This document shows, in pieces, positions 28,741 to 36,634 of a stretch of DNA of 64,000 nt (position 1 is the stretch's first letter; every line of letters begins with the position of its first letter). The DNA lies in assembly GCF_000316685.1 (NCBI RefSeq), contig NC_019680.1, forward strand, positions 435,501 to 499,500. The letters run 5' to 3'. This DNA comes from Synechococcus sp. PCC 6312 (GTDB lineage: Bacteria; Cyanobacteriota; Cyanobacteriia; Thermosynechococcales; Thermosynechococcaceae). The notes under the pieces are model-generated. The model was not told the DNA's origin and ran no database searches. It worked only from the letters and a program-made list of their open reading frames with translations. The position numbers were made by a program, and so were the translations under genes.

Positions 28741-28815
28741 ATGAATCTCTAGCTCAACGGAGGAGAACTAACGGGAACAAAACACCCATCAAACTCAATT
28801 TCAGCCTTAACAGGT

Positions 28816-29205
28816 TTAAACTTCACCTTCAACAAGGGCCTGGTATTCGGCGGCACTCATGGCATCGGCAATATCATCATCATTAATCCGCACCTTCATG
28901 AGCCAGCCTTCCCCATAGGGGTCTGTTGCAATATCTTCGGGGGAGTCCACAATGGCCTGGTTCGTTTCAATCACCGTGCCGGAAACCGGAGCATAAAGTT
29001 CTTCCACGGCTTTCACGGATTCAATGGTGCCGAGTCGCTCTCCTTGCTCGATGCTATCTCCTTCTTGGGGGAGTTCAACAAAGACAATATCCCCTAATTG
29101 ATCCACAGCAAAGGCACTGATTCCAATGGTGGCAATTTCTCCTTCAAGACGCACATATTCATGACTATCGAGGTACTTCAGATCTTCGGGATATTCCAAG
29201 CTCAT
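28816..29205 (-). CDS. gcvH: Glycine cleavage system H protein
   Basis: 129 residues, full length. GcvH carries the lipoyl arm that shuttles the aminomethyl group from the P protein to the T protein in glycine breakdown, which in cyanobacteria is part of photorespiration. The lipoylated lysine is in [15 protein letters not shown]; other conserved parts are [12 protein letters not shown] and [12 protein letters not shown]. gcvT lies 67 bp upstream on the same strand, so they probably form an operon. gcvP is not in the window. Confidence 0.96.
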   Translation of the reverse strand: MSLEYPEDLKYLDSHEYVRLEGEIATIGISAFAVDQLGDIVFVELPQEGDSIEQGERLGTIESVKAVEELYAPVSGTVIETNQAIVDSPEDIATDPYGEGWLMKVRINDDDIADAMSAAEYQALVEGEV

Positions 29206-29272
29206 AGGAGGCTCACAGAATTTAATTGATGGAATGGATAAATGGATGCCTTGGTTAGCTTACCTAATTTTT

Positions 29273-30400
29273 TCAGGATTTTGGGCGGCGATAAAACGGA
29301 CGGGGGACAATTTTGGCTGAATGGACTTTCCCGCGGATTTCAACCCCAATGTCTTGCCCGATGTTGGCCAGGCCAGTACGGACATAGCCCAGGCCCAGGG
29401 GTTGAGCAATCGTTGGCGGTAAACTCCCACTGGTGACACTGCCCACGGTCTGACCCTCCACAACGATCAAATAATGGGGCCGAGGAATTTGTCGCTCCTC
29501 CATGAGAAAACCAACCAATTGCCGAGAGACTCCAGTTTCTTTTTGTTGTTCTAGGGCAGAGCGACCAATAAAATCCCCTTTTTCCCAATTAACTAGCCAG
29601 CCCAGGCCCGCTTCTAAGGGGGTTGTCGTTTGGTCAATATCCTGTCCGTACAAGGCCATAGCAGCCTCTAGACGCAGTGTATCCCTTGCTCCCAGGCCAC
29701 AGGGGGTCACTCCAGACTTTTGCAAGGCTTGCCAGAGGTCTTGGCCCACAGTCTTTGGCACCATGATCTCAAATCCATCTTCGCCGGTATAACCCGTCCG
29801 CGCAATCCAACCGGGAACTTGGGGAAAGGGGGAATCTGGGGGTAAATGGATCGTCGCGGGCTGGTGGTGATAGTTTTTAAGACCGTCTAGGGGAATATCA
29901 ACAAGGGGTTGTAAGGCTTGGACTGCTTTTGGGCCTTGGAGGGCAATTAGGACGAGGGTGTCCGTCTGATTTTCTAAAGCCAGTTCGGTTGTATTCAAGT
30001 GTGCTTGTAGCCAGGCCCAGTCTTTAGCGGTTGTGGCGGCATTGACGATTAAGGAAACCAAGTAACGACTGTGACAATAGACAATCAAATCGTCAACAAT
30101 TCCCCCCTGATGGTTGAGGAAAACGGTGTACTTGGCCTGGCCGGGTTGAAGCTGGCTTAAATCAGTGGGGACGAGGGGTTGAAGGGCTGTTAGGGGATTT
30201 TCGCCTTTGAGATCAAATTTACCCATGTGGGAAATATCAAACATCCCCACCCCCTGACGCACGGCCTGGTGTTCGGCCACAATTCCTTGATACTGCACGG
30301 GCATTTCCCATCCTGAAAATTCCACAATCCGGGCCTGGGATTTCTTGTGGAGGTCAAACAAGGGCGTGCGCAACAAGGTTGGAGAGGTTGAATGGGTCAT
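29273..30400 (-). CDS. gcvT: Glycine cleavage system aminomethyltransferase (T protein)
   Basis: 375 residues from ATG 30400 (MTHSTSPTLLRTPLFDLH); the reading to 30469 adds a non-conserved hydrophobic leader. GcvT releases ammonia and transfers the methylene group from GcvH to tetrahydrofolate. Motifs: VEFSGWEMPVQYQGI, MFDISHMGKFDLKG, the folate-binding Asp region, RTGYTGEDGFEI and GLGARDTLRLEAAM. Complete. Followed by gcvH. I see no glycine-riboswitch pattern in the 266 bp upstream. Confidence 0.96.
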   Translation of the reverse strand: MTHSTSPTLLRTPLFDLHKKSQARIVEFSGWEMPVQYQGIVAEHQAVRQGVGMFDISHMGKFDLKGENPLTALQPLVPTDLSQLQPGQAKYTVFLNHQGGIVDDLIVYCHSRYLVSLIVNAATTAKDWAWLQAHLNTTELALENQTDTLVLIALQGPKAVQALQPLVDIPLDGLKNYHHQPATIHLPPDSPFPQVPGWIARTGYTGEDGFEIMVPKTVGQDLWQALQKSGVTPCGLGARDTLRLEAAMALYGQDIDQTTTPLEAGLGWLVNWEKGDFIGRSALEQQKETGVSRQLVGFLMEERQIPRPHYLIVVEGQTVGSVTSGSLPPTIAQPLGLGYVRTGLANIGQDIGVEIRGKVHSAKIVPRPFYRRPKS

Positions 30401-30666
30401 GGATTGACAAATACCGCCTAACTTTGAAAATATTATATAACAGAAAAATAAGAGACTGATTAGGTTCAATACTTTGAAGAATAAATAGCCACTACCATTA
30501 TAAAAATACTTTCGATAAATCTTATTTTTTACATTAGTGATTCAGAAACCAAATATTGTTATGTGTTTTCATTATTGCCATGTTTATGTGTAAAATTTTA
30601 TTTCGGAATTTGGCAATCCCAAATTAGTTATCTTAACTTATGTTTCAATAGCAATTTTCTTGATCG

Positions 30667-32205
30667 GTGATTGATTTCAAGTCTTTCTTAGATGCGTGTT
30701 TTCTTTCATTTGTAATAGTGCAGACAATTATGAAAATCAGTAGCGACTCAATAGCTAATACATTTTTAAGTGTCTTTTCTGTAGCTGGATGTTTTGCTTC
30801 AGTTATGACCAATCAAATGATTTATTTAGCAGCACCAATAACATTAACGCTTTCCTATGGGCTATTTCATCAAAGACGACTAGCGGCAAGTTCAGAAAGT
30901 GATCGGGATAACTTACAAGTCTTAATTAGTGAATTTAGAGATTTTCAAAGACAAGAGGCTAAAAGAGAAATCGAACTAAAAGAACTAATAAATACTGAAA
31001 TTCAAATCTCAAGCCAGCCTTCACCGGAATTTGAGAGACTTTATCAACAACTCAATAATCGCAATATGCAACTTCTGAAACTTGTAGTTCATAATCTAAA
31101 AGAGGATTATAAGTATCAACTCACTGAAACAGAAAAGAAACTATCAAAAAACTCGGAAAGTATTTCAAAATCTCTTAAAGCAGAAATAGAAATCTTAAAA
31201 TCTCAAATTAAGAACTTTAGCTATGAATTAGATTTAAATCTTGAATTATCTCGAAATATATTAGAATTAGAAAATCACCATAAGATGAAATTAAATAGTT
31301 TAGAAGAAGAGCTAAATGGAAATTCAGGATATATTTTGCAATTATTGATAGATAATTTAGACAATCTTGAATCACAGTTTAACAACTTGAAAAACTTCAA
31401 TACAGATTCTGAAGTGATTCTAAATTCTCTAAAGATCCAGATTGATTCCATTCATAGGCGTTTAGACAATTTAAATAGAAAAATTAATCAAAAATCAAAC
31501 GATATTAAAGCATTAATTTATACGGAATTTAGAAATGTTGAATTTATTGGAAGATATAAAATAATTAAAGATAGAAATGGGAGTCGTCAAGCATTTTTAC
31601 AAGCCCTTGATAAAACCCAAAAGCATTTAAGGATTGTTTGTCCTTGGCTCAGAAAGTCCGCAATTGAAGGAGAGGTCTTTGATAAAATGAAAGTTCTTTT
31701 AGATAGAGATGTAAAGATCGAACTTTGCTGGGGCAACTTGGGAGATGCAAGAAACAATATTGATAATCTTAATTTAGCCACTTTCATGAAACGCCATAAT
31801 GCCTGGAAATATGATGGTTTACTCTTATTAGATGAGTTGCAAAAAGCGTATCCAGAGCAATTTATTTCCAAAATGATCGGAACCCATGAAAAGTATTGGA
31901 TCAGTGATGAATGTTATTGTTGTATTGGCAGTCATAACTTTCTCTCGTCCGGTGTAAGCAGTTCAGAATTAGAAATTGGCATTAAAACAAGTAATCCTAG
32001 AATTATTGCAAGCCTATTTGAGCGATTTCATAAGTATCAGGGAAAACTCTATGAACCTAGAGATACAGAAGAACTTGAGGGTTCCATCCAACTGAGTTTT
32101 GAGTTTGTAAAAGGAGTAATCCAAGATATTGAACAACGTGACAAAGAACTGATTCCTCATGAAGATTTGATAAAAATTATAGAATCTCAAACACAAGATG
32201 ATTGA
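30667..32205 (+). CDS. Membrane-anchored coiled-coil protein with C-terminal PLD-like (HKD) domain
   Basis: 512 residues from GTG 30667; ATG 30730 is an equally possible start. One or two hydrophobic segments lie near the N-terminus (FLSVFSVAGCFASVMTNQMI and YLAAPITLTLSYGLF). About 230 residues of coiled coil follow (roughly 80-300), then a PLD-type domain: RIVCPWLRKSAIEG around residue 320 and a complete HKD half-motif with H407, K409, D414 and GSHN from 421. PLD domains serve nucleases and phospholipases, often as dimers when only one HKD is present. The gene is strikingly AT-rich compared with both neighbours, suggesting horizontal transfer. Role unknown; defence is a speculation. Confidence 0.75.
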   Translation: MIDFKSFLDACFLSFVIVQTIMKISSDSIANTFLSVFSVAGCFASVMTNQMIYLAAPITLTLSYGLFHQRRLAASSESDRDNLQVLISEFRDFQRQEAKREIELKELINTEIQISSQPSPEFERLYQQLNNRNMQLLKLVVHNLKEDYKYQLTETEKKLSKNSESISKSLKAEIEILKSQIKNFSYELDLNLELSRNILELENHHKMKLNSLEEELNGNSGYILQLLIDNLDNLESQFNNLKNFNTDSEVILNSLKIQIDSIHRRLDNLNRKINQKSNDIKALIYTEFRNVEFIGRYKIIKDRNGSRQAFLQALDKTQKHLRIVCPWLRKSAIEGEVFDKMKVLLDRDVKIELCWGNLGDARNNIDNLNLATFMKRHNAWKYDGLLLLDELQKAYPEQFISKMIGTHEKYWISDECYCCIGSHNFLSSGVSSSELEIGIKTSNPRIIASLFERFHKYQGKLYEPRDTEELEGSIQLSFEFVKGVIQDIEQRDKELIPHEDLIKIIESQTQDD

Positions 32206-32208
32206 TCT

Positions 32209-32826
32209 CTAGAATAATTCTGCTGATGAAAGAATCTGTTTTAACTTGGGTAATATTCCGGCCAAGGCAACCCCTCGATGACTGATGTGGCGTTTTGTTT
32301 CGGCACTCATTTCGGCAAAGGTGCGGGCCTGGCTGGGGACATAAAAAATTGGGTCATAACCAAAGCCGTTTTCACCTCTGGGGCCCGACAAAATTTCTCC
32401 TGCACAGCGGCCAACTTCGGTTAAGGCAATTTGACCATTAGGACGGGCTAAGGCTAAGGCACAAGTAAACCAGGCCTGGCGATTTAACTCTCCTCCTAGT
32501 TCGTTTAGCAACCGCTGAATCCGTTCTGGATCTGTTTGGCCATAGCGGGCTGAGTAAATTCCGGGCGCACCAGCCAAAGCCGCCACCTCCAGGCCAGAAT
32601 CATCAGCAATGGCCCAATCTCCCGTGGCCTGGGCAACAGTAGCGGCTTTCAAACAGGCATTTCCTAAAAAAGTCGGTTCAGTTTCAGGAATATCTAAGTC
32701 CGCAGGCATCAAGCAAACGTCCCAGGCCAAGTCTGCTAAATAAGTCTGAAATTCTCGCAATTTGCCTGGGTTTTGACTGGCAATAACCAAGCGTGGTTGT
32801 GTGGGAGGGGAGCTAGGGATAGACAA
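32209..32826 (-). CDS. rdgB: dITP/XTP pyrophosphatase (RdgB/HAM1)
   Basis: 205 residues from a TTG start. RdgB hydrolyses non-canonical purine triphosphates (ITP, dITP, XTP) to keep them out of DNA and RNA. Family motifs: VIASQNPGKLREF, TFLGNACLKAATVA, ADDSGLEVAALAGAPGIYSARYG, GENGFGYDPIFYVPS and HRGVA near the end. Its stop lies only a few bases after the stop of the PLD-like gene, convergently. Confidence 0.93.
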   Translation of the reverse strand: MSIPSSPPTQPRLVIASQNPGKLREFQTYLADLAWDVCLMPADLDIPETEPTFLGNACLKAATVAQATGDWAIADDSGLEVAALAGAPGIYSARYGQTDPERIQRLLNELGGELNRQAWFTCALALARPNGQIALTEVGRCAGEILSGPRGENGFGYDPIFYVPSQARTFAEMSAETKRHISHRGVALAGILPKLKQILSSAELF

Positions 32827-32936
32827 TGGATCAGGCTCTTAATGGATGACAATACAAAGCCTAAAAGATTGTTAGCGAGAGCGTCAAAAAATTAAGATCA
32901 ACCCCTATCCGTCATTTCTGGAACCTGACTCTACCT

Positions 32937-33497
32937 ATGCCGACTTCGCCCCTAGTTTTAGTGACTGGCCCCGCCAGTTCTGGCAAAAGTGAATGGGCAG
33001 AATCCCTTGCGGATCAAAGTCGCCGCCGAGTTATTTATATTGCCACCGCCCAACGCATGGCCACCGACCCGGAATGGGAAGCCAAAATTAAGGCCCATCA
33101 ACAACGCCGTCCCCCCCATTGGCAACTGTGGGAAATTCCTCAGGATCTTGCCCCAGGCCTGGCTGATGCCCCGGCAGATAGTTGTGTGCTCATTGATTCT
33201 CTCGGCACTTGGGTTGCCAATCAGTTAACAATCTCCGACCCGGCCTGGGAGAAATTGGTTCAAGAGTTACTGGCCACCTTAAAAGAGTTGCCTGCGATTA
33301 AAATCTTGGTGGCGGAAGAAACAGGCTGGGGGGTCATTCCTGCCTATCCACTGGGCCGCTTATTTCGTCAACGCCTGGGGACACTGACGCGCAAGATTGG
33401 GATCATCGCCGATGAAGTTTACCTCGTAACGGGTGGCTATGTTCTGCCCCTTCATCACCTGGGCATGCCCCTCGACTCGACCCAACTGATGATTTAG
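32937..33497 (+). CDS. cobU: Adenosylcobinamide kinase/adenosylcobinamide-phosphate guanylyltransferase
   Basis: 186 residues. CobU phosphorylates adenosylcobinamide and then attaches GMP during assembly of the lower part of vitamin B12 or pseudo-B12. P-loop GPASSGKSEWAE at the N-terminus, YIATAQ, the guanylylated-His region around HQQRRPPHW, VLIDSLGTWVAN and VAEETGWGVIP. No other cob gene and no cobalamin riboswitch are visible beside it. Convergent with lpxA. Confidence 0.92.
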   Translation: MPTSPLVLVTGPASSGKSEWAESLADQSRRRVIYIATAQRMATDPEWEAKIKAHQQRRPPHWQLWEIPQDLAPGLADAPADSCVLIDSLGTWVANQLTISDPAWEKLVQELLATLKELPAIKILVAEETGWGVIPAYPLGRLFRQRLGTLTRKIGIIADEVYLVTGGYVLPLHHLGMPLDSTQLMI

Positions 33498-33516
33498 TTC
33501 AATGTTTTCGAGAAAA

Positions 33517-34341
33517 TTAATAGTCCTCAGGCCCGGTCTGGGGTGGGCGTAAGCCTACCGTAGGTGTAATGAACCGACAAATACCGCGCTGGGATTGGGC
33601 AATAAACTCAGATAGTTCTTGGACGAGGGGGTCGGCAAACTTGGCCTGGAGAACGGCGAGGGCCTGGGTAATGTTTAGTTTTGGGTTGTAAAGCTCATGA
33701 AGAGCCTCTTTGAGAATTTGCCGCTCTGCCAGGGTAAAGCCTGCCCGCTTCAGACCGACGGTATTCAGACCCATGACGGTATTGGTGCTGAGGCTGCGGG
33801 TCATACAGAAGGGGGGGACATCTTTTTGGGTGGCCGTTCCCCCGGAGAGCATCGCCAAACGGCCAATGCGGGTAAATTGATGGACTAAGCAGTTCCCACT
33901 GATGAAAGCCCGATCCCCCACCTGGACATACCCCGCTAAGAGGGCATTATTCGCGAGGGTGACTTGATTGCCGATACAGACATTGTGGGCTAAGTGACTG
34001 TTGGCCATCAGTAGGCAATGATTTCCCACTAAGGTTTGGCTGTCTGCCCCTGTGCCCCGATGGATGGTCACCCCTTCCCGAATCTGACACTGATCGCCAA
34101 TCTGGACATAGCTGCGGCCCCCTTGGTAGGCAAAATCTTGAGGCAAATCACCAATCACGGCCCCACTGTGGATTTGACAATTTTGGCCAATGGTTGTATG
34201 CCCCAGGAGGGTGACATGGGGCCCTAGTATGGTTCCAGGCCCAATTTCAACGGTGGCGGCAACATAGCAGAAGGGGCCAATTTCTACCCCAGCCCCGAGC
34301 TTTGCCCCCGATTCGATGATGGCGGTTGGATGAATACCCAC
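33517..34341 (-). CDS. lpxA: Acyl-ACP:UDP-N-acetylglucosamine O-acyltransferase LpxA
   Basis: 274 residues from a GTG start (MGIHPTAIIESGAKLG). A left-handed beta-helix of hexapeptide repeats (IGPFCYVAATVEIG, IGDLPQDFAYQG, NSHLAHNVCIGNQV) with the catalytic His in HLAHN, then a helical C-terminal domain (LNTVGLKRAGF). It catalyses the first step of lipid A synthesis in the cytoplasm. In many cyanobacteria it sits with lpxC, fabZ and lpxB; here it stands alone, next to cobU and a DUF3685 gene. Confidence 0.93.
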   Translation of the reverse strand: MGIHPTAIIESGAKLGAGVEIGPFCYVAATVEIGPGTILGPHVTLLGHTTIGQNCQIHSGAVIGDLPQDFAYQGGRSYVQIGDQCQIREGVTIHRGTGADSQTLVGNHCLLMANSHLAHNVCIGNQVTLANNALLAGYVQVGDRAFISGNCLVHQFTRIGRLAMLSGGTATQKDVPPFCMTRSLSTNTVMGLNTVGLKRAGFTLAERQILKEALHELYNPKLNITQALAVLQAKFADPLVQELSEFIAQSQRGICRFITPTVGLRPPQTGPEDY

Positions 34342-34455
34342 GTGTAGCAGGACGACCGATTGCTTTGTGACTTTACGGCCCTGGGAATACAGCCGTCAAT
34401 AGAGCCTCCCTAGGACATGGGCGCGCTTGGCTGAAAATGCTGAGTCAACCGGACT

Positions 34456-36150
34456 TTAAGGCTTTGGTCTAGCCCGTTTAACATCCAGCGCAAACGTCTG
34501 CCCCAGGCCCTGGAGAATCCCCCGCCCAATTAGTCCAATCCCCCGCCCAATCACTTGGGTCAAGACATAGACAACTCCCTGACCAATCAAGGCAATGGCT
34601 GCTCGCAACGGTGGGGAAACCGCATCTCGGGCTTCTAAGGCCAGGGTGACTCCATAGCGAAGACCCTCCAGTTGCTCCAGTTCGGGAATCCGAGGTAAAT
34701 AGAGGGAGGTTTTACTAATACCCGTGGCGGAAAGAACCAGCAAACTGACTCGGCTTTCAAAAATCTCTTGGGGTTCAATCACGAGGGTCTGCCAGCGATA
34801 TTTCCAGGAGAGGGCATTGCGAAACCGTTCCATATCTCGGAAGGACAAGACGCGCCGATCGTAAAAAAGCCCCTTGATGGCATCCTCATGGGCAAAGCGA
34901 TTGAGAAGGGGGTGGATCACCGCATTGGCCATTTGCAGGATGAGATTATCCAAGATTTGACTTAGGTGTGCGAGGGCGGTGGGTGTTCCCCAGGCCTGGA
35001 GACTGTTCTCAATCATCAAGGGCTGCTGCCACAGTAAATGGGCCATCAGTTGATCGACTAGGGGAATTTTTTGGAGAAATTCGCTTTCGATGCTGGCCTG
35101 GGCCTGGAGCAGGGTCGCCGTAACCTCCTGTTGGTTAGGCAAGGTGGCATAGGGGCCAAAAAACTGCCGGATACTTTGCTGCCAAAGGTCTAACAAAATT
35201 TGGGGGCGTTTTTCCTGGAGTTGGGCGATTGTCAGGCCAGAAGATTGCAACGCCGTGAGGATGTCTTCCCACTGTTTGAGGATCACCAGGAGTAATTCCA
35301 ATCTTTTTTCGGTTTTGAGGATATCTAACTCCAACGGTTCCCCCGTTTGATTGACCAGGCCGGCTTGGCAGCGGGAGACAAATTGATCCAGAAGTTGGGC
35401 GGGTAAGGGCGGCGGGGGCGGTGGTGGGGCGGGCGGTGGTGGGCTGGGGATGACTCGGCGGGGTTGGGGTAACCAGTTGGCCACAAGGGCCCGCGCGACA
35501 CGCATTTCCCGCTGGCGACCTTGACAGACCAAACGTTCCAGACCAGACAGTTGCGGTTGTCCCAGGTGGGTTTGAAGCATCGCCAGCAGAGTATCCATTT
35601 CCGTTAACCCCGATTGAATCAGGTGGTACTGCCAACGGGTCAGGAGATTGGGATATTGGGAGCTTAAGCTGGGTTGTGGGGCCTGGAGGGTATAGATTTT
35701 TTCACCCAAACGCAACGTATTCACCGCGGCGACAATTTCACTGATGTCACTGCCTTTGGCAATAAAGCCTTCAACTCCCATGGCCTGGGCTGTGTCCACA
35801 AGACTGACGGCGGCCGGCCCCCCCAGCAAGAGGAGCGCAAGTTGGGGATATTGCTGTTTCAAACGTTGCCAGAGCCAAGGAGTAGCCGGATCGTTGAGGG
35901 TGAGTTGAGCCTCAAGGATGACTAACTTGACATGACTCCTGACCCCCACTAGGTTTTCTTGCTGCGGTAAAAGTCCCGCCAGTTGGGCCAGGGCCAGTTG
36001 ACTATCCCCTGCTTCTGCCACAATCTCCAGTCCGGGAGTCTGGGTTAGCCCTGCCCGTAGCCCCAAGCGAAAAATTGGATCCGGATCCACCAAAGCAATT
36101 GGGTAAGCCGAATCGCCTGGAGAAGCCACAGTAGGAGCGACAGAGATCAA
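34456..36150 (-). CDS. Pseudo-receiver plus DUF3685 (Ycf55-like) protein
   Basis: 564 residues from a TTG (36150) or a GTG seven codons in. Residues about 15-145 form a receiver fold (IALVDPDPIFRLGLRAGL and IAKGSDISEIVAAVNTL), but the phospho-acceptor position reads VILEAQL, with Glu in place of Asp. A linker with a long proline run (about residues 230-250) leads to the DUF3685 region that matches plastid Ycf55 (RFRNALSWKYRWQTLVIEPQEIFESRVSLLVL). Function unknown; conserved in cyanobacteria and some red-algal plastids. The short C-terminal tail is basic. Confidence 0.8.
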   Translation of the reverse strand: MISVAPTVASPGDSAYPIALVDPDPIFRLGLRAGLTQTPGLEIVAEAGDSQLALAQLAGLLPQQENLVGVRSHVKLVILEAQLTLNDPATPWLWQRLKQQYPQLALLLLGGPAAVSLVDTAQAMGVEGFIAKGSDISEIVAAVNTLRLGEKIYTLQAPQPSLSSQYPNLLTRWQYHLIQSGLTEMDTLLAMLQTHLGQPQLSGLERLVCQGRQREMRVARALVANWLPQPRRVIPSPPPPAPPPPPPPLPAQLLDQFVSRCQAGLVNQTGEPLELDILKTEKRLELLLVILKQWEDILTALQSSGLTIAQLQEKRPQILLDLWQQSIRQFFGPYATLPNQQEVTATLLQAQASIESEFLQKIPLVDQLMAHLLWQQPLMIENSLQAWGTPTALAHLSQILDNLILQMANAVIHPLLNRFAHEDAIKGLFYDRRVLSFRDMERFRNALSWKYRWQTLVIEPQEIFESRVSLLVLSATGISKTSLYLPRIPELEQLEGLRYGVTLALEARDAVSPPLRAAIALIGQGVVYVLTQVIGRGIGLIGRGILQGLGQTFALDVKRARPKP

Positions 36151-36255
36151 AAATTCAACACCTCACCAGGCCCACAGTTGAGAATACAGGCCGCCCATTG
36201 GAGATTATGCTATAGCACGGGACACCGGATTGAAGCCAAAACCCCTGAAAAGCGG

Positions 36256-36546
36256 CTAATTCCCCTTGGCCAATGTGGAGAGGATGCCGATTAGCCGGGT
36301 CTGTTTTTCCTGATCAACCACTTGCCTGGGTGTGACTAATTTCTGTTGATTATTTGCTTTTTTCCGTGGGGTTCCAAATCCCTCAATCGGTTCTCGGGCC
36401 TGAGTAATGTTTTGTAATCTTGAGCGAAGCCACGGAGGATTCTGCCAAAATTTCCTAAGATGGGCCTGGGGGAAGCAGGACTCCAGTTGATTCAATCTTC
36501 TCTGGCTGCGGGGGACGTACCTTGATCGCCATAGCATGACACTCAC
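36256..36546 (-). CDS. Hypothetical basic protein
   Basis: 96 residues, rich in Arg, Lys and Gln, with no recognisable domain, signal peptide or membrane segment. It fills most of the 484-bp gap between the DUF3685 gene and the divergent diguanylate cyclase. It may be real or a chance open frame; I see no homologous pattern. The rest of the gap (36547-36634 and 36151-36255) shows nothing else. Confidence 0.35.
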   Translation of the reverse strand: MSVMLWRSRYVPRSQRRLNQLESCFPQAHLRKFWQNPPWLRSRLQNITQAREPIEGFGTPRKKANNQQKLVTPRQVVDQEKQTRLIGILSTLAKGN

Positions 36547-36634
36547 TGGCCTAATTTCATCAGCACCGAAGCAATGATTGCCGAGCTATTCCCCCTTGAT
36601 TGACTCCTGTCCAGCCCCAAATGGGTAACACAAT

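Noticed and set aside
30401-30666. Glycine riboswitch upstream of gcvT
   Set aside because: The region is AT-rich and lacks the conserved tandem aptamer cores.
32827-32936. Cobalamin riboswitch upstream of cobU
   Set aside because: Only 110 bp, and no B12-box-like sequence seen.
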